Shown piece by piece: positions 1 through 6,273 of a stretch of 7,585 nt of DNA (position 1 is the first letter of the stretch; each line of letters opens with the position of its first letter). Both the position numbers and the translations under genes were made by a program. Below the pieces are notes generated by a model. That model was not told where the DNA came from. It worked only from the letters and a program-made list of their open reading frames with translations, and made no database searches. This DNA is from Bacteriovoracaceae bacterium (GTDB lineage Bacteria > Bdellovibrionota > Bacteriovoracia > Bacteriovoracales > Bacteriovoracaceae): positions 1 through 7,585 of the forward strand of contig CANFNN010000138.1 in the NCBI GenBank assembly GCA_947448095.1, given 5' to 3'.

Positions 1-288
1 AAGCTCGCCTTTATTGATATGATGAGGGAGCCACCACATGTTGCTTGAGAAAACGGTCATGCTAATGGCATCTACTAAAATATAACAAGAAACAAAAATC
101 ATCATCTGCTCCTCGCTCCATCCCGCGAGCATCGGAGTATGAAGGAAGATGACTTTAAAAAACATGATATTCACGGCGTAGTAAAGAATGTCCATGATTA
201 TTCGAAACGTGAAATCAAGTCTGAATTCCATCGCTTTAGAAAATGAAAATCTGAGAAAATGGAGATAAAGGACAACGTATCTCTTCAT
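1..288 (-). CDS. ABC-2 type transporter permease, second subunit (partial, C-terminus beyond left edge)
   Basis: Reading the minus strand from an ATG at 288 gives 96 codons without a stop up to the window edge. The start shares a 4-base ATGA overlap with the stop of the upstream permease. The protein begins MKRYVVLYLHFLRF, has an FRLDF motif at about residues 22-26, two hydrophobic stretches (about 27-49 and 62-80), and is cut at HHINKGEL. The neighbouring permease has a matching YRSDF motif and a matching 'I-x-x-G-T/E' motif followed by its PLN segment, so the two look homologous. This is the pattern of the paired PF06182-type permeases (COG3694/COG4587) that serve a COG4586 ATPase. It probably forms half of the membrane channel of an exporter. 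The substrate is unknown. No clear Shine-Dalgarno is seen, so translational coupling is likely. Confidence 0.8.
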   Translation of the reverse strand, partial: MKRYVVLYLHFLRFSFSKAMEFRLDFTFRIIMDILYYAVNIMFFKVIFLHTPMLAGWSEEQMMIFVSCYILVDAISMTVFSSNMWWLPHHINKGEL

Positions 289-1088
289 ATGCCCACACCG
301 GTATATTTGTATTGTCCCTTTTTCCACAGAAGCTTCACTCCCTGCATGAAGACTAAAATCCAAACGCCAAGAATTAAGATTCCTTTCGAAATTTCATCCA
401 ACGTCGCAAGCCCCATAATGGTTCGTGCCGGTAAACTGATGAGATAAGGAAAAGGGGTCCAGGCCAAGGTTGCCTGAGTCCAAGCGGGAAGAAAATTAAG
501 CGGAATAAAGCCCCCGCCAAAAAAAGAAGTAAAAAAACGCAGCATCACTACCAGTGACCAAATATTATCGGCCCAAAGAGAAATCATTTCAATCAATAAG
601 GCCATGAGGGCATAAGTCATTGAGGCGAGGAGAAAAATCAGCACACCCGAAACTAAGTTTGCGCCGTCACTGAGAGTAAAGGGAGAAGCTGAAATAAAGG
701 TTCTGAATAGGGCATAAATGATCAATAGTTGAAGCGCATAAAAAAGACTATAGGTCAGGTAGGTAATGGTTTTGTACTGAAACACATTTAAGGGATAAAG
801 CAGGTAGCGCGTAAACGTCCCTTCATAAATTTCTCGTGCCAGAAAACCAATGTTTTCTCCCGTCAGCATGCGAGTTCCAATGGGAACGATCAGATAATAC
901 AGAGTCATCATATCCAGCGTGAAGCCATTCATCTCACTCACGCCTTGAGTAGAAAAAATCATCTGCCATAAAGCGCGCGCGACCAAAAGTTGAATGAGAG
1001 TTTGGCCTAGAAAAGTAATCCAAAAATCAGAACGATAAGCGAGAATTTTTCGAAGCTCCATGGCCACGACATGCTTCCACCAATTCAT
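285..1088 (-). CDS. ABC-2 type transporter permease, first subunit (COG4587-like)
   Basis: This 267-residue integral membrane protein has about six hydrophobic segments, near residues 22-45, 57-75, 107-128, 145-168, 176-196 and 235-253. Family-like landmarks are YRSDF (18-22), an amphipathic REIYEGTFTRYLLYPLN segment (85-101) and GGGFIPLNFLP (191-201), which resembles the G-x-F-x-P-x-x-FLP motif common in ABC-2 permeases of the PF06182 group. It has no ATPase motifs of its own and needs the adjacent ATPase. The start overlaps the ATPase stop by ATGA (1085-1088), and its stop overlaps the next permease start by ATGA (285-288), so the three proteins are probably made in balanced amounts. It should sit in the inner membrane as one half of a heterodimeric exporter. 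The cargo cannot be told from sequence. Confidence 0.87.
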   Translation of the reverse strand: MNWWKHVVAMELRKILAYRSDFWITFLGQTLIQLLVARALWQMIFSTQGVSEMNGFTLDMMTLYYLIVPIGTRMLTGENIGFLAREIYEGTFTRYLLYPLNVFQYKTITYLTYSLFYALQLLIIYALFRTFISASPFTLSDGANLVSGVLIFLLASMTYALMALLIEMISLWADNIWSLVVMLRFFTSFFGGGFIPLNFLPAWTQATLAWTPFPYLISLPARTIMGLATLDEISKGILILGVWILVFMQGVKLLWKKGQYKYTGVGI

Positions 1089-2011
1089 GAGGGACCAACA
1101 CCATTTCGCATAATGGATTCGATCACATCCTCAACCGAAGGGTCTTGAATATTTAAATCGAGAACTTCGTTGTCTTTGAATAGCTCATGGGTTTTTTGTG
1201 ATAGCTCAAGTCTTGGAACACTCACCTTAAAGGTCTTCTCTTGGGTGGTGACACTTAAAACTTTTTCATCCCCCATCATGCGCTGAATACTACTGAGGGA
1301 GCCGTCGTAGACGAATTCCCCCTCTTTAATAATCACCACACGTGGACAAAGCTCTTTAATGTCTTCCATGTAATGAGAAGTGAGAATCGTGATGGGTTTA
1401 AATTCACTTTGGTATTGTCTTAAAAAAAGACGAACCGCTTTTTGAGCAGAAATATCAAGCCCAATTGTGGGCTCATCCAGAAATATCACTTTAGGATTAT
1501 GCAGTAGGGCCGCCATCAGTTCAATTTTCATCCTCTCACCAAGAGAGAGCTTTCTCACCTGGGTTTTCAGCTGATCCTTGATCATTAACGTTTCGGCCAA
1601 AAACTCAACGTTGTATTTATATTGAGCAGCAGGTATTTGGTAAATTTCTTTAAGTAGTAAAAAACTATCCAGGGCGGGCAGATCCCACCAGACCTGATTT
1701 TTTTGTCCCATGATGAGTGCCATTTGTCGGCGATATTCATTCGAGCGCTCCCAAGGCACAAAGCCCATCACTGAAGCCTGGCCAGAAGTCGGATGGACTA
1801 TGCCTGAGAGAATTTTTATCAGAGTTGTTTTACCCGCACCATTGGCCCCAATCAGGCCAATGATCTCACCCTGCTTGATTTCAAGATTAATTGATTTAAG
1901 CGCCTCTTTGGTCCGAACTTCTCTTGAGAAAAGAGACTTGATAGACCCTTTGAGGCCAGGCTCTTTTACATGTGAAGTAAATGTTTTACGAAGATCTTTA
2001 ACCAGAATCAT
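1085..2011 (-). CDS. ABC transporter ATP-binding protein (COG4586-like)
   Basis: This 308-residue nucleotide-binding subunit drives the two permeases downstream. It shows Walker A GANGAGKTT (55-63), a Q-loop region GQKNQVWWDLP (102-112), signature LSLGERMK (155-162), Walker B VIFLDEP with catalytic Glu180 (175-181), and the switch histidine in TSHYMED (His213). The signature has Leu in place of the usual first Gly (LSLGE rather than LSGGQ). Together with the WWDLP motif this is typical of the COG4586 group of uncharacterised ABC-2 exporters, so it is not a sign of decay. Residues 14-36 form an N-terminal insertion ahead of the core, also usual for the group. About 80 C-terminal residues follow the NBD and may be regulatory. 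The start overlaps the methyltransferase stop by ATGA. Annotation as an export ATPase is secure; the substrate is unknown. Confidence 0.93.
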   Translation of the reverse strand: MILVKDLRKTFTSHVKEPGLKGSIKSLFSREVRTKEALKSINLEIKQGEIIGLIGANGAGKTTLIKILSGIVHPTSGQASVMGFVPWERSNEYRRQMALIMGQKNQVWWDLPALDSFLLLKEIYQIPAAQYKYNVEFLAETLMIKDQLKTQVRKLSLGERMKIELMAALLHNPKVIFLDEPTIGLDISAQKAVRLFLRQYQSEFKPITILTSHYMEDIKELCPRVVIIKEGEFVYDGSLSSIQRMMGDEKVLSVTTQEKTFKVSVPRLELSQKTHELFKDNEVLDLNIQDPSVEDVIESIMRNGVGPS

Positions 2012-3219
2012 AATTTTTCCAAAACTAATCCCTTGAGATAGTTGCCTTCAGGGAAACCTTTGAGCGTTGGGCAATCCTGCCCAAGAGTCAGTCGTAGACT
2101 TAGTTTATAATTAAGTTTTAATTCACCCAGGATGTCTTGAATGGTTTTTTCATATTTAGGCCCAGAGACTTGGTGAGTATTTAAAAAAATCACCATATGG
2201 CCTTTAGGGTTTAAAATCTTATCCATCTTTGAGATCAAATCTTTATAGCTTTTGATGGCCGAAGTTCTTTTTTCGCCATCAGACGAAGAGGAGGGTGGGT
2301 CACAAATAATAAAATCAAATTTTTTCTCATCCGCTCGAAGTTTAACTAAGGCTTCTTCTGCACTCATAGTTAGAGCTTCGTGTTGGGCCGAATTCAGTTC
2401 AGGATTTAATCCCAGATTTTGCTGAAGCCATTCAATGTACTTAGGCGAGAGATCTACGGAAGTAACCTGCTTGGCGCCAAGTTTCATTGCCCACAAAGAG
2501 AAAGCACCGGTGTAACAATAAAGATTCAAGACTTTGGTCTCAGGGTTAATGAAGTTTTTGAGAGTAAAGCGAACAGAGCTCATATCTGTATACAGCCCAT
2601 GATCATAAGAGCTACCCAGTCGAATTAGGTACTGAAGCCCAAATTCCTGAATATGAAACTCATCCCGGCGTCCAGAGTCAGCGGCATTAATAGGAAGCTT
2701 TTGCAGCTCGCGGGTTTCTCCGCGCATTTGAAACCAAATGTTTTCATCTTTAATATCAGGAAAGATTTCTTGAACCGTGGTTTGAATAATGGATTTGTAC
2801 TTATTCCAAAAACTCGTGAAAAATTGAATCAGGATTCGGTTTTGCAGTTTGAGAATAAACAGACCAGGCAATTGATCAGCTTCTCCAAAAACGAGATAGA
2901 AGTTTTCGCGCTCCTTAAGAGTGACGTCCTGAATTCGTTTTTCAATTGCTAGATCTAACCGGGCCTGAAGACCGGCCGTGAAATGCTGGGTCTCAGGTTC
3001 GAAGGGATATTTGGTGGTCCAGACACGTGCTTTCACATTTTTATGATTTGGGTCGTGAATGAGTAACGCCATCGGGCGCTTACGATCATCCATAGCGATC
3101 ACAAATTCACTGGTTTTGGGAAAACGATTAGAGAAATTATCCGCGGTAATCCACGGGTGGCCAGACCGAATCAATTTAATTGAAATCGGATGGATCAAAC
3201 ATTCTGGAATTTTATTCAT
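2008..3219 (-). CDS. PUA-domain SAM-dependent RNA methyltransferase, RlmI/RlmK superfamily (COG1092)
   Basis: This 403-residue protein probably methylates rRNA in the cytoplasm. The N-terminal part has a PUA-like opening (SIKLIRSGHPWI, 13-24) and the segment FGEADQLPGLFI (111-122), which matches the GESD-x-LPG motif of RlmI. The Rossmann domain has motif I LNLYCYTGAFSLWA (231-244), acidic motif II VDLSPKYI (255-262), motif IV CDPPSSSSDG (306-315), and a terminal FPEGNYLKG (389-397), very like the RlmI ending. Against remembered E. coli proteins, the YDHGLYTDMSSVR and FLNTHQVSG segments look closer to the RlmK half of RlmKL (m7G) than to RlmI (m5C). The SCSG cysteine of RlmI is Asn-Thr here (347-348). 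The modified base is therefore left open. It follows the small unknown gene after a 1-base gap and overlaps the ATPase start. No strong Shine-Dalgarno is seen. Confidence 0.85.
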   Translation of the reverse strand: MNKIPECLIHPISIKLIRSGHPWITADNFSNRFPKTSEFVIAMDDRKRPMALLIHDPNHKNVKARVWTTKYPFEPETQHFTAGLQARLDLAIEKRIQDVTLKERENFYLVFGEADQLPGLFILKLQNRILIQFFTSFWNKYKSIIQTTVQEIFPDIKDENIWFQMRGETRELQKLPINAADSGRRDEFHIQEFGLQYLIRLGSSYDHGLYTDMSSVRFTLKNFINPETKVLNLYCYTGAFSLWAMKLGAKQVTSVDLSPKYIEWLQQNLGLNPELNSAQHEALTMSAEEALVKLRADEKKFDFIICDPPSSSSDGEKRTSAIKSYKDLISKMDKILNPKGHMVIFLNTHQVSGPKYEKTIQDILGELKLNYKLSLRLTLGQDCPTLKGFPEGNYLKGLVLEKL

Positions 3220-3220
3220 T

Positions 3221-3520
3221 TTACTGCTTTAAATTATTAACTCGTTCTTCGGTTTTATCCAAAAGACGCAAAAGAATATTAGTCGCGAGATAAGGATTTT
3301 TCAGATGATCCGTGAGATCAAGATTATCCATAATCTGTTGGCATTCGCTTGTTACTTCAGGGTTAAAAGGATCAAAGTTCAGGCCTAAGAATTTTAATTT
3401 GGTCATGGTCAGTTCAGCTTCTAAAACATCCATTAAACCTAATTGAGTTTCAAACTTTTGAACGAAATTTTCAGGTGTTTCCTGAATGGATGAAAGGGCC
3501 TGTTTCATTAGTGAATTCAT
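3221..3520 (-). CDS. Small acidic helical protein of unknown function (99 aa)
   Basis: I do not recognise this 99-residue protein. It has no signal peptide, no membrane segment and no cysteine pair (a single Cys near residue 60). It looks mostly alpha-helical and soluble, with a central FLGLNFDPFNPEV segment that may be a loop between two helical halves and a charged C-terminal helix (RLLDKTEERVNNLKQ). It is the first gene of the minus-strand operon: its stop lies one base before the methyltransferase start, and a strong promoter lies immediately upstream. No Shine-Dalgarno precedes the ATG at 3520, nor the alternative Met5 at 3508, which fits a near-leaderless mRNA. The position suggests a link to the methyltransferase, but nothing in the sequence shows a function. 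The tight operon spacing supports it as a real gene. Confidence 0.75.
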   Translation of the reverse strand: MNSLMKQALSSIQETPENFVQKFETQLGLMDVLEAELTMTKLKFLGLNFDPFNPEVTSECQQIMDNLDLTDHLKNPYLATNILLRLLDKTEERVNNLKQ

Positions 3521-3529
3521 AGAGATGAA

Positions 3530-3557
3530 ATTATGACATTGAGTTGCATGCTGTCAA
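3530..3557 (-). promoter_or_regulatory. Sigma70-type promoter of the methyltransferase/ABC operon
   Basis: On the minus strand, a perfect -35 TTGACA (3557-3552) is followed after 16 bases by CATAAT (3535-3530), which matches the -10 consensus at five of six positions. Transcription would start around 3523-3524, only about three bases before the ATG at 3520. It lies in the 78-base divergent gap and would drive the whole five-gene minus-strand operon. The assignment rests on consensus match and position. Confidence 0.7.
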
Positions 3558-3587
3558 TTAAACGGAGAGTATCACTCACTTTTATTT

Positions 3588-3593
3588 AAGGAG
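3588..3593 (+). promoter_or_regulatory. Ribosome binding site that fixes the start at 3599
   Basis: AAGGAG lies five bases before the ATG at 3599. The in-frame GTG at 3593 overlaps the last base of this site, so the longer reading would have no usable Shine-Dalgarno. This is why the ATG is preferred. Confidence 0.8.
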
Positions 3594-3598
3594 TGGGG

Positions 3599-4471
3599 AT
3601 GCTTTCCATCATAATTTACTCAACGCTGATTTTCGCTCTTGTGTATTGGCTTGAGGGTACTCCAATGGTGTTCTCTAACCCCTTGAATACTAGTAAAAAC
3701 CATGGAGAGGATCTAGAGAGCTGGCTCAAGAGATTTAATTGGGGCAATCGACAGGAACTCCAAGCGCCAGGCAGGCTTCCGCTTTATAAGTTTTATACTG
3801 AGGTCGTCGAAATTCTGCTCTCACTAGCGCGAAAAATGGGAGGAAGTTACCAGGATTCAATGTTGTTTTTGCGTGAAGGCCTTCAGGCCGACCGGCAATT
3901 TGAAAAAAAGCTGAAAGAAATTGTTCTGGGAACGTGGCTTCAGATGCTCATGATGGTCGTGCTTACATGGGGATTTATTGTGGGAGCGCTCTTTGTTGTA
4001 GAGATCAAAATCAGTTTGTTCAAATTGGCACTTATTGCCATTTGGCAAGGCATAGGCTTGGGCCTGTTGCCCTTTGTGATTTCTTTTTTTCGCCGAAGAT
4101 TTTTTGCTGATATTGGAAAACTTTGGAAAATTCTTTATGTCCTGCGCTCATTGATTAAGGTTCCGCTCTCAAGAAGTGAGATCCTCACGATTGCAGGCGT
4201 AAGTGAAATAAAAACTATCCAGCAAAAATCACTTTTTCATATTGTTGAGAAATTAAAAGAAACCTGCCAGAGGGCCCTTCAGATGGGGGGGAGTTATGAG
4301 GAAGAAGTCTTGTCTCTTATGACGGAACTGCGGTTTCAGGAAAAGTGGCATTTTGAACTTTTTGAAAAGCGACTCATGGTGATAAAGCTAGGTTTAATGT
4401 CGATTTTCTTTTTGCCTTCTTATTTGGCCTTTATCTTCTTACTTTTAGGCGACCTTTTGACTCTAATGTAG
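3599..4471 (+). CDS. Probable TadB/TadC-like (T2SSF-type) inner-membrane platform protein
   Basis: This 290-residue protein has four likely membrane segments (about 2-18, 113-134, 139-163 and 263-287) separated by cytoplasmic helical regions, the layout of TadB/TadC proteins. These platform proteins sit in the inner membrane and couple the secretion ATPase to pilus assembly. The phrase MGGSY occurs twice (80-84 and 229-233), each time followed by a helix with acidic, leucine and FEK residues. It resembles the 'GG-x-x-x-E-x-L-x-x-L' stretch of T2SSF domains just before a membrane segment. A CpaF-type ATPase and a secretin lie about 2 kb away on the other strand, which supports a role in the same machine. 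Sequence similarity to classical TadB is weak, and the protein could instead be a lineage-specific membrane protein. An upstream in-frame GTG at 3593 was rejected because AAGGAG precedes the ATG. Confidence 0.5.
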   Translation: MLSIIIYSTLIFALVYWLEGTPMVFSNPLNTSKNHGEDLESWLKRFNWGNRQELQAPGRLPLYKFYTEVVEILLSLARKMGGSYQDSMLFLREGLQADRQFEKKLKEIVLGTWLQMLMMVVLTWGFIVGALFVVEIKISLFKLALIAIWQGIGLGLLPFVISFFRRRFFADIGKLWKILYVLRSLIKVPLSRSEILTIAGVSEIKTIQQKSLFHIVEKLKETCQRALQMGGSYEEEVLSLMTELRFQEKWHFELFEKRLMVIKLGLMSIFFLPSYLAFIFLLLGDLLTLM

Positions 4472-4476
4472 AGCAA

Positions 4477-4494
4477 CAATCTTTTACAGATTGA
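4477..4494 (+). other. Short inverted repeat between the TadB-like gene and ettA
   Basis: CAATCT and AGATTG form a perfect 6-bp stem with a 5-base loop, just after the stop of the platform-like gene. No T-run follows, so it is a poor intrinsic terminator. Its loop and right arm overlap the proposed -35 box of ettA, so it could be a weak attenuator, an operator half-site pair, or chance. Confidence 0.35.
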
Positions 4495-4511
4495 ATCCGT
4501 TCTGGTTTAAT
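4483..4511 (+). promoter_or_regulatory. ettA: Sigma70-type promoter of ettA
   Basis: TTTACA (4483-4488, five of six to TTGACA) is followed after 17 bases by TTTAAT (4506-4511, five of six to TATAAT). The predicted mRNA start near 4518 lies 25 bases before the ATG at 4543 and leaves room for the Shine-Dalgarno at 4530. The upstream ATG at 4510 overlaps the -10 box, so it cannot be the start of a protein made from this promoter. Confidence 0.7.
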
Positions 4512-4529
4512 GGGGCTTCTAAAAATTCA

Positions 4530-4534
4530 AAGGA
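4530..4534 (+). promoter_or_regulatory. ettA: Ribosome binding site of ettA that fixes the start at 4543
   Basis: AAGGA lies eight bases before the ATG at 4543, a normal spacing. No comparable site precedes the in-frame ATG at 4510. Confidence 0.8.
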
Positions 4535-4542
4535 AAGCTCCC

Positions 4543-6231
4543 ATGGCCGTCGATGACAAAAAAGTTATTTTTGGTATGCATAAAGTTGGAAAGATATATC
4601 CACCTAAGAGGGAAGTTCTAAAGAATATTTCTCTTTCATTTTACCTCGGTGCCAAGATTGGTGTTCTTGGTCTTAACGGTTCAGGTAAATCTTCACTCCT
4701 AAAAATTATTGCTGGAGTTGATAAAGACTTTCTTGGAACTGTGAACTCAAATAAAGGTATCACTTTTGGTTACCTAGAGCAGGATCCAAAACTTGCTGAC
4801 GATAAGACTGTTCGTCAGGTGGTTGAAGAAGGTCTTCAAGAGCAAGTGAATATTGTAAAAGAATACGAAGAAGTGAATAACAAATTCGGCGATGAGATGT
4901 CAGATGCCGAAATGGATAAGCTGGTTACAAAGCAAGCCGAGCTTCAAGAGAAAATGGATCACCAGAATTTATGGGATCTTGATTCACGTCTGGAGCTTGC
5001 GATGGAAGCTCTCCGTTGCCCTCCTTCGGATCAGCTATGCGGAATTCTCTCTGGTGGTGAAAAGCGCCGTGTTGCTTTATGTCGCCTGCTTCTTTCTGAA
5101 CCAGATGTTCTTCTCTTGGATGAGCCTACCAACCATTTGGATGCTGAGACTGTGTTCTGGCTTGAGCGTCACCTTCACGCCTACAAGGGTACAGTTATTG
5201 CAATTACCCATGATCGATATTTCTTAGATAACGTTGCTGGTTGGATTCTTGAGCTTGACCGAGGTCACGGTATCCCTTGGGAAGGAAATTATTCTTCATG
5301 GCTTGAGCAGAAATCAAATCGCTTAGCTCAGGAAGAAAAAACTGAATCTAAACGTCAGAAGAAAATGAAAGAAGAGCTTGAGTGGATTCGCATGTCACCT
5401 AAAGCTCGTCAGGCGAAATCTAAAGCACGTATTTCTAACTACGAGCAAATGCAAAATGACTCTACTGCTGAAGCTCGCAATGAAACTAATGAACTCTTTA
5501 TTCCACCAGGACCAAGACTTGGTGACATTGTTATTGATGCCAACGGAATTTCAAAAGCCTTTGGGGATAAGCTTCTCTATGAAAACCTCACTTTTAAGCT
5601 TCCTCCTGGGGGAATCGTGGGAATCATCGGGCCCAACGGTGCTGGTAAAACAACTCTCTTTAAAATGATCACTAAGCAGCTTGAACCAGATGCCGGGTCT
5701 TTTAAAGTAGGGGAAACAGTTAAGCTGTCTTACATTGATCAATCTCGTGAAATGGATCCAGAGACAACTGTGCTGCAAGAAATTTCTGGCGGGCTTGAGC
5801 TACTTAAGCTTGGCAATAAGGACATGAATGCTCGCGCTTATATTTCGAGATTCAATCTTACAGGGGACGATCAATCAAAACGTATTAAAGAATTATCCGG
5901 TGGTGAAAAAAACCGTGTTCACTTAGCGAAAATGTTAAAAGAAGAAGGCAACGTACTTCTTCTAGATGAGCCTACCAATGATTTGGATGTGAACACGCTC
6001 CAAGCTCTTGAGCGAGCTCTTTTAGAATTTGCTGGATGTGCAGTGGTTATTTCCCATGATCGATACTTCTTGGATAGGATTTGTACTCACATGCTGGCTT
6101 TCGAAGGTGATTCGAAAGTGGTGTGGTTTGAAGGAAACTTCCAGGATTATCATGAAGATCTTCGTCGTCGTCTGGGTGATAAAGCCGATGTTCCTACACG
6201 TCTGACTTATAAAAAACTAAAACGCGATTAA
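4543..6231 (+). CDS. ettA: Energy-dependent translational throttle protein EttA (ABC-F ATPase)
   Basis: EttA binds the ribosomal E site and gates the first elongation step according to ATP/ADP level. From ATG 4543 the protein has 562 residues, close to the 555 of E. coli EttA. It has no membrane segment and two ABC domains. ABC1 has Walker A GLNGSGKSS (43-51), signature LSGGEKRR (169-176) and Walker B LLLDEPTNHLD with Glu194. ABC2 has Walker A GPNGAGKTT (363-371), signature LSGGEKNR (451-458) and LLLDEPTNDLD with Glu476. The linker holds the near-invariant GIPWEGNYSSWLEQK and ETNELFIPPGPRLGD of EttA, as well as a basic helix (the tRNA-interaction region), which separates EttA from Uup, YheS and YbiT. 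Both catalytic glutamates are present, so it should be active. Codons rich in GGT, CTT and GCT differ from the neighbours and suggest high expression. It has its own promoter and is convergent with the CpaF-like gene. Confidence 0.97.
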   Translation: MAVDDKKVIFGMHKVGKIYPPKREVLKNISLSFYLGAKIGVLGLNGSGKSSLLKIIAGVDKDFLGTVNSNKGITFGYLEQDPKLADDKTVRQVVEEGLQEQVNIVKEYEEVNNKFGDEMSDAEMDKLVTKQAELQEKMDHQNLWDLDSRLELAMEALRCPPSDQLCGILSGGEKRRVALCRLLLSEPDVLLLDEPTNHLDAETVFWLERHLHAYKGTVIAITHDRYFLDNVAGWILELDRGHGIPWEGNYSSWLEQKSNRLAQEEKTESKRQKKMKEELEWIRMSPKARQAKSKARISNYEQMQNDSTAEARNETNELFIPPGPRLGDIVIDANGISKAFGDKLLYENLTFKLPPGGIVGIIGPNGAGKTTLFKMITKQLEPDAGSFKVGETVKLSYIDQSREMDPETTVLQEISGGLELLKLGNKDMNARAYISRFNLTGDDQSKRIKELSGGEKNRVHLAKMLKEEGNVLLLDEPTNDLDVNTLQALERALLEFAGCAVVISHDRYFLDRICTHMLAFEGDSKVVWFEGNFQDYHEDLRRRLGDKADVPTRLTYKKLKRD

Positions 6232-6237
6232 TCGCTC

Positions 6238-6273
6238 GTCAGGTTGGCAATTACTGCCAACCTGACTTTGTCT
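6238..6273 (+). terminator. Intrinsic terminator of ettA, shared region with the convergent gene
   Basis: GTCAGGTTGGCA (6238-6249) and TGCCAACCTGAC (6255-6266) form a perfect 12-bp stem with a 5-base loop, followed on the plus strand by TTTGTCTC. It begins seven bases after the ettA stop. On the minus strand no T-run follows, so termination of the CpaF-like operon here would be weaker. The right arm carries the last codons of the CpaF-like gene, and that gene's TAA stop lies in the loop (6251-6253). Confidence 0.8.

Noticed and set aside
259..447. Plus-strand frame of 62 codons opposite the permeases
   Set aside because: It overlaps two well-supported minus-strand genes and has no recognisable motif or RBS. 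The same applies to other opposite-strand or out-of-frame readings such as 1710-2036, 2419-2628, 2653-2952, 3857-4048, 4892-5227, 5378-5668, 5551-5778 and 6852-7037.
3544..3572. Possible plus-strand promoter TTGCAT-17-GAGTAT for the platform-like gene
   Set aside because: The -10 matches consensus at only three of six positions, too weak to list as a feature.
3593..3598. In-frame GTG start giving a 292-residue protein
   Set aside because: The GTG overlaps the AAGGAG Shine-Dalgarno, and the ATG at 3599 has ideal spacing.
4510..6231. ettA as an antibiotic-resistance ABC-F protein
   Set aside because: The linker and C-terminal motifs match EttA closely and differ from resistance ABC-F proteins (Vga, Lsa, OptrA types).
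6224..6235. Perfect 12-base palindrome GCGATTAATCGC across the ettA stop codon
   Set aside because: No second copy was seen and no known operator matches. It is partly coding and plausible by chance.
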